Numbered from the stretch's first letter, positions 20,538-32,702 are shown. The stretch is DNA of 64,000 nt from Siphonodentalium dalli (GCA_032622095.1 CP136063.1:28398987-28462986); one strand, 5' to 3'. A program made the numbers and translations. Notes: generated by a model not told the origin, from the letters alone.

Positions 20538-21925
20538 TCAGTATATTAATGGTGGTTGTAAATTGCCCAGTGCAGCACATATATAAAATATCTTGGACAC
20601 TTTGCAAGACATTGATATTGGAATTACGCCTTGTAATATGCGAAAGTTCTTGATTCTTTCCATAGCCCTTTCAATATTTATTCTGAGATTGGCTATTCTA
20701 CGCGTGGTTTCAGTTTCTCTCCTTGTGTATTGCATATTTGTTTTTTCTTGGGTGGTATAATCAGATGCAACCCACGAGGAACCAGCTGGTCATTAATCTG
20801 AAATCCTTTGTCAACCATCAGAGCATCTCCAGGATCACACATATTTATTATCCCCGACTCTTGTGTTATTTGCTTGTCACTGATATTTCCTCCCCACAGA
20901 TCAGAGACAAAGGAAATTACACCCGTAGGGCTTAATCCTACCATAACTTTGCATGTCATGTGACTTTTATAGTCCGAATATAACAGAGTCTTCTTCACAA
21001 GGGATGTCGGGGTTTCAGTAAATGCCTCTATACAATCCAATATGACAAGAGTGTTATATTAGGATAGTTGTCTTTGAATGCTTGGGACATATTTTCCCTA
21101 ACTACCTCCTTTGGCGACCAATCTATCAAGAAATTTAGTTGGTCATGCATGCGATCAATCCACTTGTTGAAGATAACACTAGCAGTTGACTGTGCTACTA
21201 GTATTTCAAATCGGTTAGCCACATCTTTAGTTAATAGTCCGAGGCGTAGTCTCACGAGTGTTAACAAAAACTCATCGACTTGTCTCACTTTTGATGGCCT
21301 GCCGTTCTTGTTCTCTGTGTCACAAGAAACTTCTTTAACTTCATCAAAAACTGAATTAAATGTTGATTTGTCCGGAAGTCCTGTATAAAACATCATGTCA
21401 CTGTCGGATAAATCTTCAATAGTCAACTGGGGGAGTTCGGTTTGAATTCCTATTTCTGCTGTGCTTTTAGTTTTAAGACAATTGTCACAGCTGAAATTTG
21501 AAGTCTGACAGGATAGTGTTCTTACTTCACAGTTGTAAAGTACACATTGCGATTCTTGATGTCTATATTTGGGTATGTTAGATCTATCCACTGGACCACA
21601 ATAGTCATGCATTCGTACAGAGGTGTCCAATTCGCCGTCTTCTGCATGTGTTGTCAGGCTAATATTGTTGAAATCTTCAACTTGATCTGACTCTGAGTCC
21701 GAGTCTAACTTTGAGCTGTCCAAATCCATTTTACCGTCTCCACTTCCTTGGCCATATTTTTAAGTAGTGAATGTTGTATGAGGGAAAATGGAAGGCAAAT
21801 CGTGTTCTTCGCACTTTCCATTCACTCCAAAGAAATGTTCGGAACAAACTCTGGAGTTGCGTCCGACCGAAAAATCTTTCCTGCTGACTCGAAATTTCCA
21901 AATACTTTCCCTTACCAAAAACTGC
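20538..21925 (-). pseudogene. THAP (C-terminal half) and DDE_4 transposase of the ISL2EU-like element
   Basis: Read on minus. From 21925 comes the second half of a THAP finger (KDFSVGRNSRVCSEHFFG, with C-x2-H). Then from 21729 comes an acidic region with MMFYTGLPDKSTFNSVF and a helix-turn-helix region (FLLTLVRLRLGLLTKDVANRF). The catalytic DDE_4 part follows: LVILDCIEAF (D), ALMVDKGF (D) and RINIERAMERIKNFRIL (E). It ends NLQPPLIY and stop, the usual end of this family. Frameshifts near 21055 and 20740 separate the parts. The transposase would cut the element ends. It is converging with the YqaJ gene. Confidence 0.75.
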
Positions 21926-24049
21926 TAAACCTTAAACCACATTAGATCTAAGCGGATTTCTAATCTGATTGCCAACGTAGAACTAATGTTGTAATTTAAC
22001 TGTCAAAAGTGAGATGGGCGGAGCTTAAAAACTAACAAATTGCACATGTGGTCAGGTTAGCGGATATGCACAGTAGTTATACGTTGGAAAATTCCCAACC
22101 AAATTTCTAATGTAAAGCATATGTAAGAGCTATAAAATTGCCCATATGCTTTATGTTAGCAAATTAGCAGGTTAGTTCTATGTTAGTAAATTCCACATGA
22201 GGAATGTATAAAAATGCACATGTGCAGGCAGGTTATCAATTTAACTCTAAAGTAATTATACATACCGGTACGTCCAGCTGGGTAACAATTTGTAAAAAAA
22301 ATAAATAATAATAATAAAGCACAAAAAATATATCATACGGTATTGCTTTTAAAAACTATATAAATACATAAAATATACATCACATACACTGGAATGTTCA
22401 TGTTAACTGCTCTTCAAAGAATATTCCAAATAACTGTAAAAATCACTTCGATGAAACAATGAAAACTGCCATAAATTGTTTATTTCCTACAATTCATTCA
22501 TTTTGTAAATAGATTCGCACATTTGTTCTGTCTAATTACTAACTAGAATCAATAAACAATAGCAGAATTTAGTTTATTTGATGTGATGGTCCGTCATTAT
22601 TTATTCTAGAAATATGATTGATAATAATTGAAAATAAAAATTTAAATCAACTTTAATATACATGTAGTCTACCTGGTTGATAAATTAGATATTAGAACCT
22701 GCAGTAAAGGCACACAAGAGACCACATGCCCTTAAAACTTGCCATGGTGTGCGAATGAGATATGAAAACTGACAAACGATTCTATATATTATACATGAAT
22801 GAATAACTGAATAATTATAAATTAACCCTTAATTTCAATGTAAAAAACATTAATACTATCATTATGAAATGTTTAAGGTTCAATTTTGGAAAGGAAATTG
22901 ACAAAAGTCACGATTTTCTCGTGTCTTAAATTCTTAACTGTCGATATGTTTAAATGCATGCAGTCACTTACCCTGCCATGAAAAAGGCCAACGAGGTTTT
23001 AATTCACAAAACAAGAACTTATCCTATCAGTCCCACAGAAAACAAGCAGATTTAACTTGGGAATTGTAAACTCCAAGTGAATTGAACAGAATACTAGGTT
23101 TCATGGAACCTTATCAGGGCCATAAATCCTTTAGCATAGGATAAAACACAGATGTGAAAGTCATTAAATGGTCCATAGATGGGGGATTTGTGTCAAGAAA
23201 GCATTGGCTGGATAACTAAATCTCTAATCTCTAACCTGCTCTAACTTAGTTTAAGTAAGATTTTTTTGGACACACAACATGATGCAATCGTCGCACCGAA
23301 GAGCATGCTGGAGTAGTCGAACTTCGCTACCGCACTTGCGACAACGGAACATCTTTGTGGTTATGTCAGATAAAAATCGCACTGCTTATATGCTGTATGT
23401 GGTCGGCGTATGGAAGTTATTATCTATCACACGTTCTGAAGCCATCTCACAATCTGAAATGTGACGTGTGATTAGTCGACTGGTTACTGTGAAAACAACC
23501 TGCTTCTATTGTTTTGATAGGATAAGAATGGGGACAATAACGGCTAAGGGTTTCCCAAACTCCAGAGATAGTGAGATGAACTCAGAGAATAAGAGAAACT
23601 TTAATATCAATAATATGAAAACAGTTCATTTTTGTTATTTATGAATTCGCTGGTTCGTCGTTCAAACCAACTAGTGTGATATACCGGCTATTATCTTTAC
23701 TAACAAACGTGCCTAAAGTAATCTAAATGTCGAAATTGATGGACATAACTCTGAAATATATCATAATATGAACTTAAAAAATTAATATATCAATATATAT
23801 TAACTTATTTACAACTTTAATACAAATGTAATACCCGGGCCAACTCGCCCCAAAAACTGCCTGGGGCGAGTGGGCCCTGGCGCGAGTGGGCCCAGATCCG
23901 GGCAGACTGGGAGAAATCTATACCAAGTATCAATACTAAACTGTGCTAATGTGAGCAATGAGGTTAGAAATATTTTGCACACTAGATCTAATATGCTGCT
24001 AATGTAGCAGGGATGATTAACATACGAAACTAACATAATTCTAAGCTGT
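21926..24049. other. Probable intron of the THAP/DDE_4 gene; nothing else seen
   Basis: AT-rich non-coding sequence between the two THAP half-exons. Simple repeats (aataataataataa near 22306) and no recognisable protein on either strand. A one-finger or RNA gene cannot be excluded. Confidence 0.45.
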
Positions 24050-24201
24050 TCCAACCTGTTTCTATCCAAATCACATTGCAGTTTCCATACGGGTTGACGT
24101 GATTTATTATCAGGAAATTGGTGTAATTTTACCGTCCGGTTATCAATCACCTTCCCCGTATAACCGTGACACTCCGTAACGCAACAATACAACTTTCTCA
24201 T
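24050..24201 (-). pseudogene. N-terminal half of a THAP zinc finger (first exon)
   Basis: From the ATG at 24201 the minus strand reads MRKLYCCVTEC, then VKLHQFPDNKSRQPVWK. This is the first half of a THAP domain: C-x4-C (or C-x3-C using the preceding Cys), the FP pair and the tryptophan. The C-x2-H half is at 21750-21925. The ATG is about 160 bases inside the right end of the element, as expected for its first exon. The donor site is not clear, and both exons contain a W-K pair, so the exact join is unresolved. Confidence 0.55.
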
Positions 24202-24479
24202 GATCAAATTGGTTGTTTCTTGAATAAATTAATAAATACTTCGATGAAAATAAATGCGTTCTGATTAGTAAACAAAGAGAGGTACCAACCGGAAGTAATT
24301 AACCAGACATTTACGCACAAGAGAGTACCAGGAATCAGGAGGCGATAACTCATTTACCGATAGGCGCTATATATATAAATAAATATAGAATATCTGGGAG
24401 TTTGGACAAGGAAACACAAATAAATAGTGAATTAAATAAATGGTAATATAAAATGCTAATTGAAGACAGAGATATCGAG

Positions 24480-25320
24480 AATAAATACTGGGTAGCGGTC
24501 TTAAATTCATATTTATTATTTTATACCCACGCAACTGTTCAAATCTGTTATTTAAAGAGATATTCCATCTATAAAGAGATAATCCAAATTTAAATGTGTA
24601 TTATCTCATTGTAAACGTATTATATAGTTAACAGGGTATAACATATTAAATTGTGGAATAAAACATTATAACCAATCAATCTGGGGCATTGGACGTTTGG
24701 TGCGTAGCCATAGGAACAGCATAACACTCTCTGTCGCTATGCGGTATCAACCGAATGGTCTGTTCTAACAATAGACAAATAAATGGACCCAATAAAATAT
24801 TTGAAATAAAATCAATATTAAACGTGGATTATCTCTTTGTAAACATGTTTTATGTAGTTACCGGGGTATAAAATATTAGACCTGAATCGAAGACTCCTGT
24901 CCAGAAATGCTTCTATCAATTAATATTAATTGTATTTCGAATATTTTCTAGTTTAAAAGGTCTGGTTGTTTAGCTAACGAACAAGAGACCAGAACTTTTA
25001 TTGTACAATTTTGTCACAAATAAACGTTAATGGGACATTTGACTTTCGGTAAGTAGCCATAGGAAGAGCCCAGTGGTCTATATCGCAATATGGTATCATC
25101 CGAATGGTCTCTTCTAAAATAGACACATAAACGGGCCCGATTTAATATTCGAAATAAAATCAATATTAATTGACAGAAGCTTTTCCAGACAGGGGTCTTC
25201 AGTTCATATTTATTATTTTATACCCAAGCAACTATTTAAAATTTGTTTTTAAAAGAGATAATCCATCTTTAATTGATAGAAGCCTTTCCTGACAAGGGTT
25301 TTCAGTTCAATATTTATTAT
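24480..25320. repeat. Nested family A MITE fragments
   Basis: Three generations are visible: a 3' fragment (24480-24580), an older degenerate copy from about 24594 that is interrupted at TTAA 24818, and the younger copy inside it. The older copy resumes at 25273 with ttgatagaagcc. Confidence 0.75.
24822..25268 (+). mobile_element. Family A MITE inserted in an older copy of itself
   Basis: The termini ACGTGGATTATCTCTTT and AGAGATAATCCATCT are flanked by TTAA (24818-24821 and 25269-25272), interrupting the consensus string aatattaattgatag of the older copy. Confidence 0.85.
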
Positions 25321-25365
25321 CATATTGGTGGATATATTTCGAATTGCGAATGAATAGAAACACTC

Positions 25366-25494
25366 CTTGCCTTGTTCAGCAGAATATCCACTTAAACGAG
25401 TTTTCCAACTTCGACAATGTTATCTCACCTCAAAGTTGAAAGACTCGTTTAAATGGATATTCTGCTGATTTAACAAGGTAGTGAGTGTTTCTAT
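25366..25494. repeat. Foldback of about 130 bp
   Basis: The arms gaaacactccttgcc...cagcagaatatcca and their reverse complement surround a short loop. The paralogous place (54740-54800) has only the left arm, so one arm was gained or lost after duplication. Confidence 0.8.
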
Positions 25495-26038
25495 CACATC
25501 CGAAAGTAAAAAACTACGCGATAATGCCGTTTATCCGACCATAATCTGCGTGATGTGTAAGAAATTCAACAGTACCACTGGTTGGGGCGTCACCTATAAT
25601 TGTATATCCTTCTATTTATTCTTTAGTATATATATTTAAAATATTTTTCTACAAATTCCCCGTGTATAAATCATGTTGCGAAAGAGATAATCCCTCTTTT
25701 AAAAAGTCACTTCACATAGTATATTTCTACCGTGGGACATACACGATAAGCATAATACACAATTATTTCCTAAGAGAAATATTTGGCGCCAAGCCAATGA
25801 CCACCAAGAAATCGCTTGTTTTTAAAACTATTCCTAAGAATTTGATGACTTTAGGTGAATAATGTTACATGTACCCCAAATGATTTTCTGATTTAAAATG
25901 CAAAAACATCCCTGGAAATGTTTCATAGAAACCTATTTTTTATTGTTGATGATGCTAGTGAACATGTTGAAAAGAAGAATAAAGTATGTATCTTTTGGAA
26001 GTACTTTTCGGAACACATGTATCCCCGAGTCCAAACGC
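25495..26038. other. Non-coding flank shared with 54830-55312
   Basis: AT-rich sequence collinear with the third block (for example ttaaaaagtcacttcacatag). No gene is seen. Confidence 0.6.
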
Positions 26039-29000
26039 CTAAACGGGTTCCTGTTTCACATCGATATCCAGAGCATTGTCCCAAACAACGACTGGTGAAC
26101 AAACCTGGTCTCCGTGACAACTGTTTATACTAGACCCGATGGCACTAGAAATGTATTTCATCATTTCTAGTGCCGCACGGCTCCCTATACCCTGTGTAGA
26201 ACTATCTATTTCACAACATTTTTCATCTAAACAATGAATGCTAGCCTTATTACCTCACCAAAAATTTTCTGTCGGTACTCCCCGCCACAAGTTGACGCCA
26301 AAAGTTCCCACAATCGGCGCACCTAAATGCTTCTATCAGACATTTGTCATTTGTCACAATACAAATAAGCATGGACCTCCATCTTGTTGTCATCGAGGTC
26401 GGCAGTACCGCAGTAAATACATTTCAGACTAAAGTACTGGATAATAAATATTTTCGCATGGGTGGCGGGTTACGATTTTCGTACGCAGAGGTGTTTATTA
26501 AAGAGACGTTCTATTTCATTTCTGCAATTAAAGCATATCTCGCAATATCTCAGCTATTGTTCTCCGTCTTCCACCACAGCTCAGCGGTGTTGCTCATTTG
26601 TTCTCACCATTTGTAACTAACTGCATACTATTGTCTGATACTTGTAATTATGTCGGTAGGCGTACGCTATTGGTATGTATACACGGGTATTTTGTGTGAA
26701 CAATAATATTATTTGTTGAATGTTTCTGTTGTTGTTTAGTTGTAGCTGACACTTATTGGTTGGCTGCTACTTAGATCAAACAATCGTTGGCAGTCCTTGA
26801 GTCAGGTTGTTTTGCACATTCATGTCTTCTTCCAGTTGTCACATGTTTAACGGAAATATTTGAGTGGTTTCATCATAATAGGAGATAAACTGACATCTGT
26901 TATGACCACTGATCGAAAATATGCGTTAGGCATACCTTATGGGTATACAGGTGTATAGGCCGATACACTGTGACTGGGATATTAATGTAATTATATGGCA
27001 ATCTGGGCCCGAGCACTATGATATCAGGCTATCACATCTTTATATTAATTATAACGCGCCTTATAATTAGATAGGCCTACCCCAATTCATCTCCGGAAAC
27101 GTTTCGTCTTATAATGTACATGTTAACGTTTACCGTAGGCTATTTGTGCTGGAGGGTTCAGCTGAGTACGTTTTCATATTTTTGCACCTTGCGACAAGGA
27201 ACCAGTAATTCCAACAAGAGTCATTGAGCGCGCAAATAAACCAATACATATGAATGACCCATTAACCATGACATACAATGTAAATAAAATATCCTATCCT
27301 ATCCTATCCTGTCAGGTGTGTTGATTAATAATTCCTGCAATGGGTCACTATATTTAGCAATCAATGATGTCCTATTGTCCATATTTACAAATATGTTTAG
27401 TTGACATAAAATTACATGACCTCAACCAGAACTATAAAATAGAAGCAACATAACACATGACAAAACATGTGCCTAAATAAAAGTCGCAATGTCGTAGTTT
27501 TAATGCACGGAATATAGGACGCGAAGGGTGTAATAACCACAGAACGGCACAGCATCTTCTTCTATCCTTCCGCCACAGCAGTTGCAAGAGTCGTTTCGAC
27601 AAACCCATTTGCAGATAGGCCTACTTTCGTTATGTGTACATGTACAACTGTTAAATTCGCCTCCAATATCGGTTGATAATGGGATAGGAGAAATTAATAT
27701 CCCAAAATGTCATGGCGTAAGTCGTCAGTGCGGTAGGCCATTAACAATATTTATTATTCAATCCCTCTGTCCATGCATAGGACTACCAATGAATTTGGCA
27801 ATATATTTGGGGATATTGCCTGCACCGTATGACAATTGGCCAAGCCGAGTAATAATATTGTCATTTACCTAGCACTTCGGGAAATGAGCAACTTTGTGTA
27901 CGGACATTTGTAATAAATCATATATGCAGAATTGCACTGGGTGTGCCAACAAGGGATCAAAGTGTGAAATGTTCACTGCGAAATTGCCAAAGCTGCACAT
28001 CATATCAGTTGCACAGTAGAACTTATCGACATTGAAATCAGCAGTAATCATGATGACATTTTTTCACAGAGTAGGCTATTCCGATCGTGGTTACGATCTA
28101 GACTATTTAGTAATATCTTACAACGTATGCAAAATATAAGTTTAAAGACTTAATAACAGGATATATTCACCGATGGAATCAAGATTCAATGTAAATGTAA
28201 CATTGGGTATACAGTATAAGCGGTCGGGATTATTCTATTCTCAACCTATCATCTGTTCAGCGATATCACACTTCGGCTATAAATGAGTAATGATTGTATC
28301 AGGTTATCCAGTAGTTTGACCTTGTTTTGTTCAGACTTCCCCGCATCGTCACATGATCGTGTGAAGGTCATCAAATCAACAACATGGCAGATGGAAGTCG
28401 TGTTTTGTGATGTTGACAAATGACAAATGTCTGATAGAAGCATTTAGGTGCGCCGATTGTGGGAACTTTTGGCGTCAACTTGTGGCGGGGAGTACCGACA
28501 GAAAATATATGGTGAGGTAATAAGGCTAGCATTCATTGTTTAGATGAAAAATGTTGTGAAATAGATAGTTTTACACAGGGTATAGGGAGCCGTTAGCCGC
28601 CCTAATGGGCAGTTTGAGCTGATCATTAGGGCGGCGTAGTGTCTAGTTTATACCTGGATCATTACAACGCGTGTTGCTAACTTTAGTTAGAATGGTATCA
28701 GATTTCCCTTTGTATTTTAAGACGCAACGAGTGTCATGTGTATCATTGCCGACTTCAATTCGGTTAACTGTCGCATCAATATTCTGGTTTGTCTGCTGTT
28801 TATACTGTGCACCAGATTCCTCACTTTCATGCTCAATTTTTATCTTCGTTCCAGAATAGGTCGAACCCGAATTGTGTGTACCGCGACTAGGAATGTTTTG
28901 TGTATCGGCCCACTCACTTGATTCACACCCATTCAGGTGTTCTTCGGGTGCATCGTCGGTGACGTCATGAATGTCAGCTAATAAACCACCATCGAGGTAC

Positions 29001-30139
29001 ACAGTTTCCGGCTTCATATCAACATCATCACACTGAGCTGTGTCTGTGATAAATACGACAGCAGAGTCACGTGGTATAACTGTGTCGTTGTTTGTTGTGA
29101 ATTCTTCAGCAGCATCCTGTGGTATAAGCATTCCCGTCTGTTTAGTTTCGAATATTCCTGTCACGGGCTGAGAAACATCAAGTGAATGCACCTTGGCATT
29201 AGGGGAGAACAGCAAGTTCAACATTGTGTGAGTTGAATTAAGACGTGATGCCAGGTTTAAATGTGCTGTGCCCACACCACGCTCAGGTCCAAAGAAAAAC
29301 TCAAGATACATGTATGTCCACGCGGGTTGGGATGTATTATGAAAGTCATTGACTAACTTTCTTTCTAAACTGCTCGTATAGCGAGCGACTGGAAACATGT
29401 GTATGTGATGTTTAAGATGTAGACCCCACTCACTGATACTGACTGATCCGTGTCCACAGATGCCACAGAAGATTAGGCCAGAGCCAGTCTCCACGTTAAC
29501 ACCGAACATCGGGCGAATCAGATCGGTCCAACGGCACACATCGAGAAGGGGACGCATTCGCGGGGGCAGCATAGTCTCTCTGGTTAAACTTCCTGGTAAT
29601 TCGACAGGATATTTGGCATCAAGAGCAAAAAATATCGTTCTGCGTTTTCCGCGAATTGATAATAACCTTTCAAGTTTGTGTCCAGGCAATACAGAATCCA
29701 GCTTCATGTTGGTGAAGAAAAACGAGAGTGTGTGTGCAGGTGTCTGCTTTCTTGTGGAATACATATCACAAAATATATGATTTTTGAGTTTAGCTGACAT
29801 TTTTGCAGATCCAGATGGCCAGTTCCCATGAGAAAGACTGTGGTCAATACTTAGACAATGCATATTATTTGTTATGGTGCAGAGAAAATAACTTGGTCCG
29901 CTGATATCGAATATCACACAGTGGTTGAGAGTGGAGCGGGCATGACTGTTATCAAACACGTGCTTTAACATTGTAGTGGGCACCTCTCCGTGAACTAAAT
30001 CAAGGCCAGATATGGGGATAAATGTATCACATTGACCACAGAATAGAACCTGAATGTCACCTGAAAGCCCGTCAGAACAGTGGTCGCTATCCTTCGTTTG
30101 CCAAAAATGGAGAATGAGGTCTACCAGGGAGGATTGAAC
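26039..30139 (-). pseudogene. Uncharacterised block gene, 525-codon frame split by a transposon
   Basis: The minus-strand frame is open from 30139, where an acceptor-like ctag/GTTCAA and an in-frame TAG precede it, so the start is probably in an unseen exon or at the ATG at 29983. It runs to 28647, and after the 26130-28646 insertion continues to the stop at 26039-26041. With the insertion and one target copy removed it is exactly in phase. I do not recognise the protein. Visible parts are a CxxC pair (FCGQCDTF), a C2H2-like module FCGICGHGSVSISEWGLHLKHHIH, an acidic middle and a tail with KIKIEHESEE and DIDVKQEP, motifs common next to fingers in transcription-factor genes. It lies just downstream of the 9-finger gene. 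Function unknown. Confidence 0.6.
26130..28646. mobile_element. 2.5 kb DNA transposon with ~225-bp inverted ends and TTTATA target duplication
   Basis: The ends CTAGAC... are inverted repeats over about 225 bp (26130-26355 and 28421-28646), flanked by TTTATA at 26124-26129 and 28647-28652. The paralogs at 9560, 10262 and 55398 show the empty site ctgTTTATAcctgg. Each end has a subterminal hairpin of different sequence: GGCACTAGAAATG with its complement on the left, GCCGCCCTAATG with its complement on the right. No transposase is recognised inside, so it is probably non-autonomous. A 6-bp duplication fits Polinton or Dada elements but the termini do not decide. Confidence 0.85.
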
Positions 30140-30244
30140 CTAGCCGCATAATGCGCATTTCACATTAATGAAATACATGGTACCCATCATCTTACAAAGT
30201 CTACACATCAGTTATCCAAGATGATTGATCATTGAAAAGATATA

Positions 30245-30313
30245 TCCATCTCCTGTGTGGATTCTTTTATGTGTCTCCAAATTGCTCGATTGACAAAATG
30301 ATTTTCCACAACG
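30245..30313 (-). pseudogene. Degenerate finger after the stop of the 9-finger gene
   Basis: Directly after the stop at 30314 the minus strand reads [22 protein letters not shown], a finger that has lost its first residues. The gene formerly extended further. Confidence 0.7.
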
Positions 30314-31126
30314 TTAAGGCTTATCTCCGGTGTGGATTCTCTTATGTATCACCAAGTCACTCGATGTATTGAATGATTTCCCGCATATGTCACAATGGTA
30401 AGGTTTATCTCCGGTGTGGATTCTCTTATGTTTCACCAAGTGGTTCGATTGATTAAATGATTTCCCGCATATATCACAACGGTAAGGCTTATCTCCGGTG
30501 TGGATTCTCTTATGTATCACCAAGTCACTCGATGTTTTAAATGATTTCCCGCATATATCGCAATGGTGAGGCTTATCTCCCGTGTGTATTCTCTTATGTG
30601 TCACCAAGTGGCTCGATTGATTAAATGATTTCCCGCATATATCACAACGATGAGGCTTATCTCCTGTGTGTATTCTCTTATGTGTCACCAAGTTGCTCGA
30701 TCGAGAAAATGATTTCCCACATATATCGCAATGGTGAGACTTATCTCCGGTGTGGATTCTCGTGTGTGTCACAAAGTCACTCGATGTATTGAATGATTTC
30801 CTGCATATGTCACAATGGTAAGGCTTATCTCCGGTGTGTATTCTCTTATGTCCCTCCAGGTGACTCGACCGATTAAATGATTTCCCGCATATATCGCAAT
30901 GGTAAGGTTTCTCTCCGGCGTGGATTCTCTTATGTCTCTCCAGGTGAGTCGACCGATTAAATAATTTCCCGCATATATCACACCAGTAAGGCTTATCTCC
31001 GGTGTGGATTCTCTTATGTCTCGCCAAGCTGCAAGATTGGGTATACGATTTCCCGCAAACGTCACAATGATGCCGTCTATTCCCTGCGTAGGCGGTCTCG
31101 TGAACATTCAGGTTAGAATCTCCCAT
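30314..31126 (-). CDS. C2H2 zinc-finger protein, 9 fingers
   Basis: A single-exon frame of 270 residues from MGDSNLNVHETAYAG, with nine C2H2 fingers (CDICGKSF...HKRIH) and TGDKP linkers, except one AGEKP after finger 2. The last linker ends in a stop, and a broken tenth finger follows, so the C-terminus is truncated relative to an ancestor. The start is set by conservation with the genes at 12722 and 58091 and by the TATA box about 60 bases upstream. A nuclear DNA-binding role is inferred from the family; the target is unknown. Confidence 0.87.
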   Translation of the reverse strand: MGDSNLNVHETAYAGNRRHHCDVCGKSYTQSCSLARHKRIHTGDKPYWCDICGKLFNRSTHLERHKRIHAGEKPYHCDICGKSFNRSSHLEGHKRIHTGDKPYHCDICRKSFNTSSDFVTHTRIHTGDKSHHCDICGKSFSRSSNLVTHKRIHTGDKPHRCDICGKSFNQSSHLVTHKRIHTGDKPHHCDICGKSFKTSSDLVIHKRIHTGDKPYRCDICGKSFNQSNHLVKHKRIHTGDKPYHCDICGKSFNTSSDLVIHKRIHTGDKP

Positions 31127-31183
31127 CGCGTGCCGGGAATTGTTAGTCAACTGTGGGCCTATAATATCTCTTGAAGCAGCAGG

Positions 31184-31192
31184 CTATATATA
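31184..31192 (-). promoter_or_regulatory. TATA box of the 9-finger gene
   Basis: A TATATATAG-type box on minus about 60 bases upstream of the ATG, at the same position as in the paralogs. Confidence 0.6.
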
Positions 31193-31568
31193 GCGAGAAT
31201 CTGATCTGATGAAATTCCACAGTGTAACTGTAAATTATTTAGTTCGTGATACGGAAGGATCACGTATCAATCTACCGATTTTCAAGTCGAACAAAGGACG
31301 ATGGAAATACCGTATTTATGTTGAATTACCATGCCTCGCATTATGTGGTTTTGTTTAGTAGAACGGTTCACAAAACGATATATGTCTACACAGCTTACAA
31401 TGCCATGCACATTAGTGTTAAAGACCGGCCGGAATAGCGTCACAAACCCGACAGTAATTTCGTCGTATAACTCTTCCCCCACATGACACCATCTTTTATT
31501 AAGTTGCAGATATTTAGAAACCGACGCTGTTTGTTATTATGGATTAACCCTTATATATAGACAGAACA
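31193..31568. other. Upstream flank of the 9-finger gene
   Basis: Collinear with 12783-13165 and 58150-58545; no gene is seen. Confidence 0.6.
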
Positions 31569-31960
31569 TAACGCGAATCTTAATCCAGAATCTTTTATCG
31601 AACTCGTTGTGAATGGCGCAAGGATATATTTCGCGAGAGCGAAATATAACTTTGCGCCGTCCGCAACGAGTTCGATAAAAGATTCGTTATTATGATGCAA
31701 GTTGTGTTCTGTATTTATTCTGCACCGTTCAGTCAGATAAGTTCAATCCATGAATGTCATATCCACTGTTACTATATCCACCTTTATTGTGATTTAAGTC
31801 TGACAAATAGCCAGTAATTATGGGGGATCACCGGATGCGGATGATCGACGTAATGTACGACATCCTTCTCGGCTCGAATTCCACTAGAGATATACACTAT
31901 GTATCCAATGGCTGGGATTCCGTTGAATACATGTACCTCACGTCAATGGGCGTGGAATAG
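31569..31960. mobile_element. About 390-bp insertion containing a hairpin
   Basis: In the paralogs cagaaca joins directly to aacactcac; here about 390 bp intervene. At 31588-31685 it has a long stem: gaatcttttatcgaactcg with its complement, enclosing gcgaaatata arms. Boundaries are good to a few bases; the family is unknown. Confidence 0.65.
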
Positions 31961-32702
31961 AAAACAAACACTAACTGACTAAGGCACAAACCCAGTAAAC
32001 GATGTGCCAGTTAAAGGTGGATTATCTCTTTGTAAACATGTTTTATATAGTTACCGGGGTATAAAATATTAGATTTGAATCGAAGACTCCTGTCCGGAAA
32101 TGCTTATATCGATTACTATTAATTTTATTTCGAATATTTTCTGGTCTAAAAAGGTGTATTTGTTCAGCTAACGAACAATAGTGTTTACCAGAAGAGACCA
32201 GAAATTTTATTGTACAATTTTGTCACAAATAAACGTTAGTTATACTTATTTTCGCTTATATATGTGGAACACAACAATACAAACAATCAATCTGGGACAT
32301 TTGACTTTCGAAACAGCCCAGTGCTCTATATCGCAATATGGTATCATCCGAATGGTCTGTTCTAAAATAGACACATAAACGGTTCCGATTTAATATTCGA
32401 TATAAAATCAATATTAAATGATAGAAGCTTTTTCGGACAGGGGTCTTCTGTTCATATCTAATATTTTATACCCACGCAACTATTTTAAAATTGTTATTTA
32501 AAGTCCAGCTGAATAATACAATTAATTTAGCTCCAAAGATATCTAAATATGTCTTAACTTATGCTAAATAAGGTTTATAACATGTATCCTGTCCATATTA
32601 TTCGCATTTTTACCAAAAACTATTATTTCCAGCCTTTTGAAGAAAACGGCTTTTTTGTTTACAATATTCATTTTTGAATCGGCTGTTTCCGTCGCGACTC
32701 GG

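Larger units (their letters stand above)
13654..24368. mobile_element. ISL2EU-like DNA transposon, decayed, with convergent nuclease and transposase genes
   Basis: Both ends carry the same inverted sequence: AGCGCATATCGGTAAATG at 13654 and, reversed, AGCGCCTATCGGTAAATG ending at 24368. Both continue with RGTTATC and, further inside, CTTCCGGTTGGTA. A SWIM/YqaJ nuclease gene reads rightwards from the left end, and a THAP plus DDE_4 transposase gene reads leftwards from the right end. This gene pair is what I know of ISL2EU-type elements of the PIF/Harbinger-related group. Both genes have stops and frameshifts. MITEs at 14785 and 19599 and a non-LTR element are nested inside. The outermost bases and target duplication are not certain. 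Confidence 0.72.

Noticed and set aside
27500..27700. Cysteine-rich minus-strand frame (CTCTH...CKWVC...CNCCGG) inside the TTTATA element
   Set aside because: It has no start codon and no recognised family, and could be a chance exon-like string; too weak to annotate as a gene.
27869..28051. Minus-strand frame with FNVDKFYCATDMMCSFGNF in the TTTATA element as a transposase
   Set aside because: It is short, ends quickly and shows no catalytic motif; resemblance to transposase segments was not convincing.
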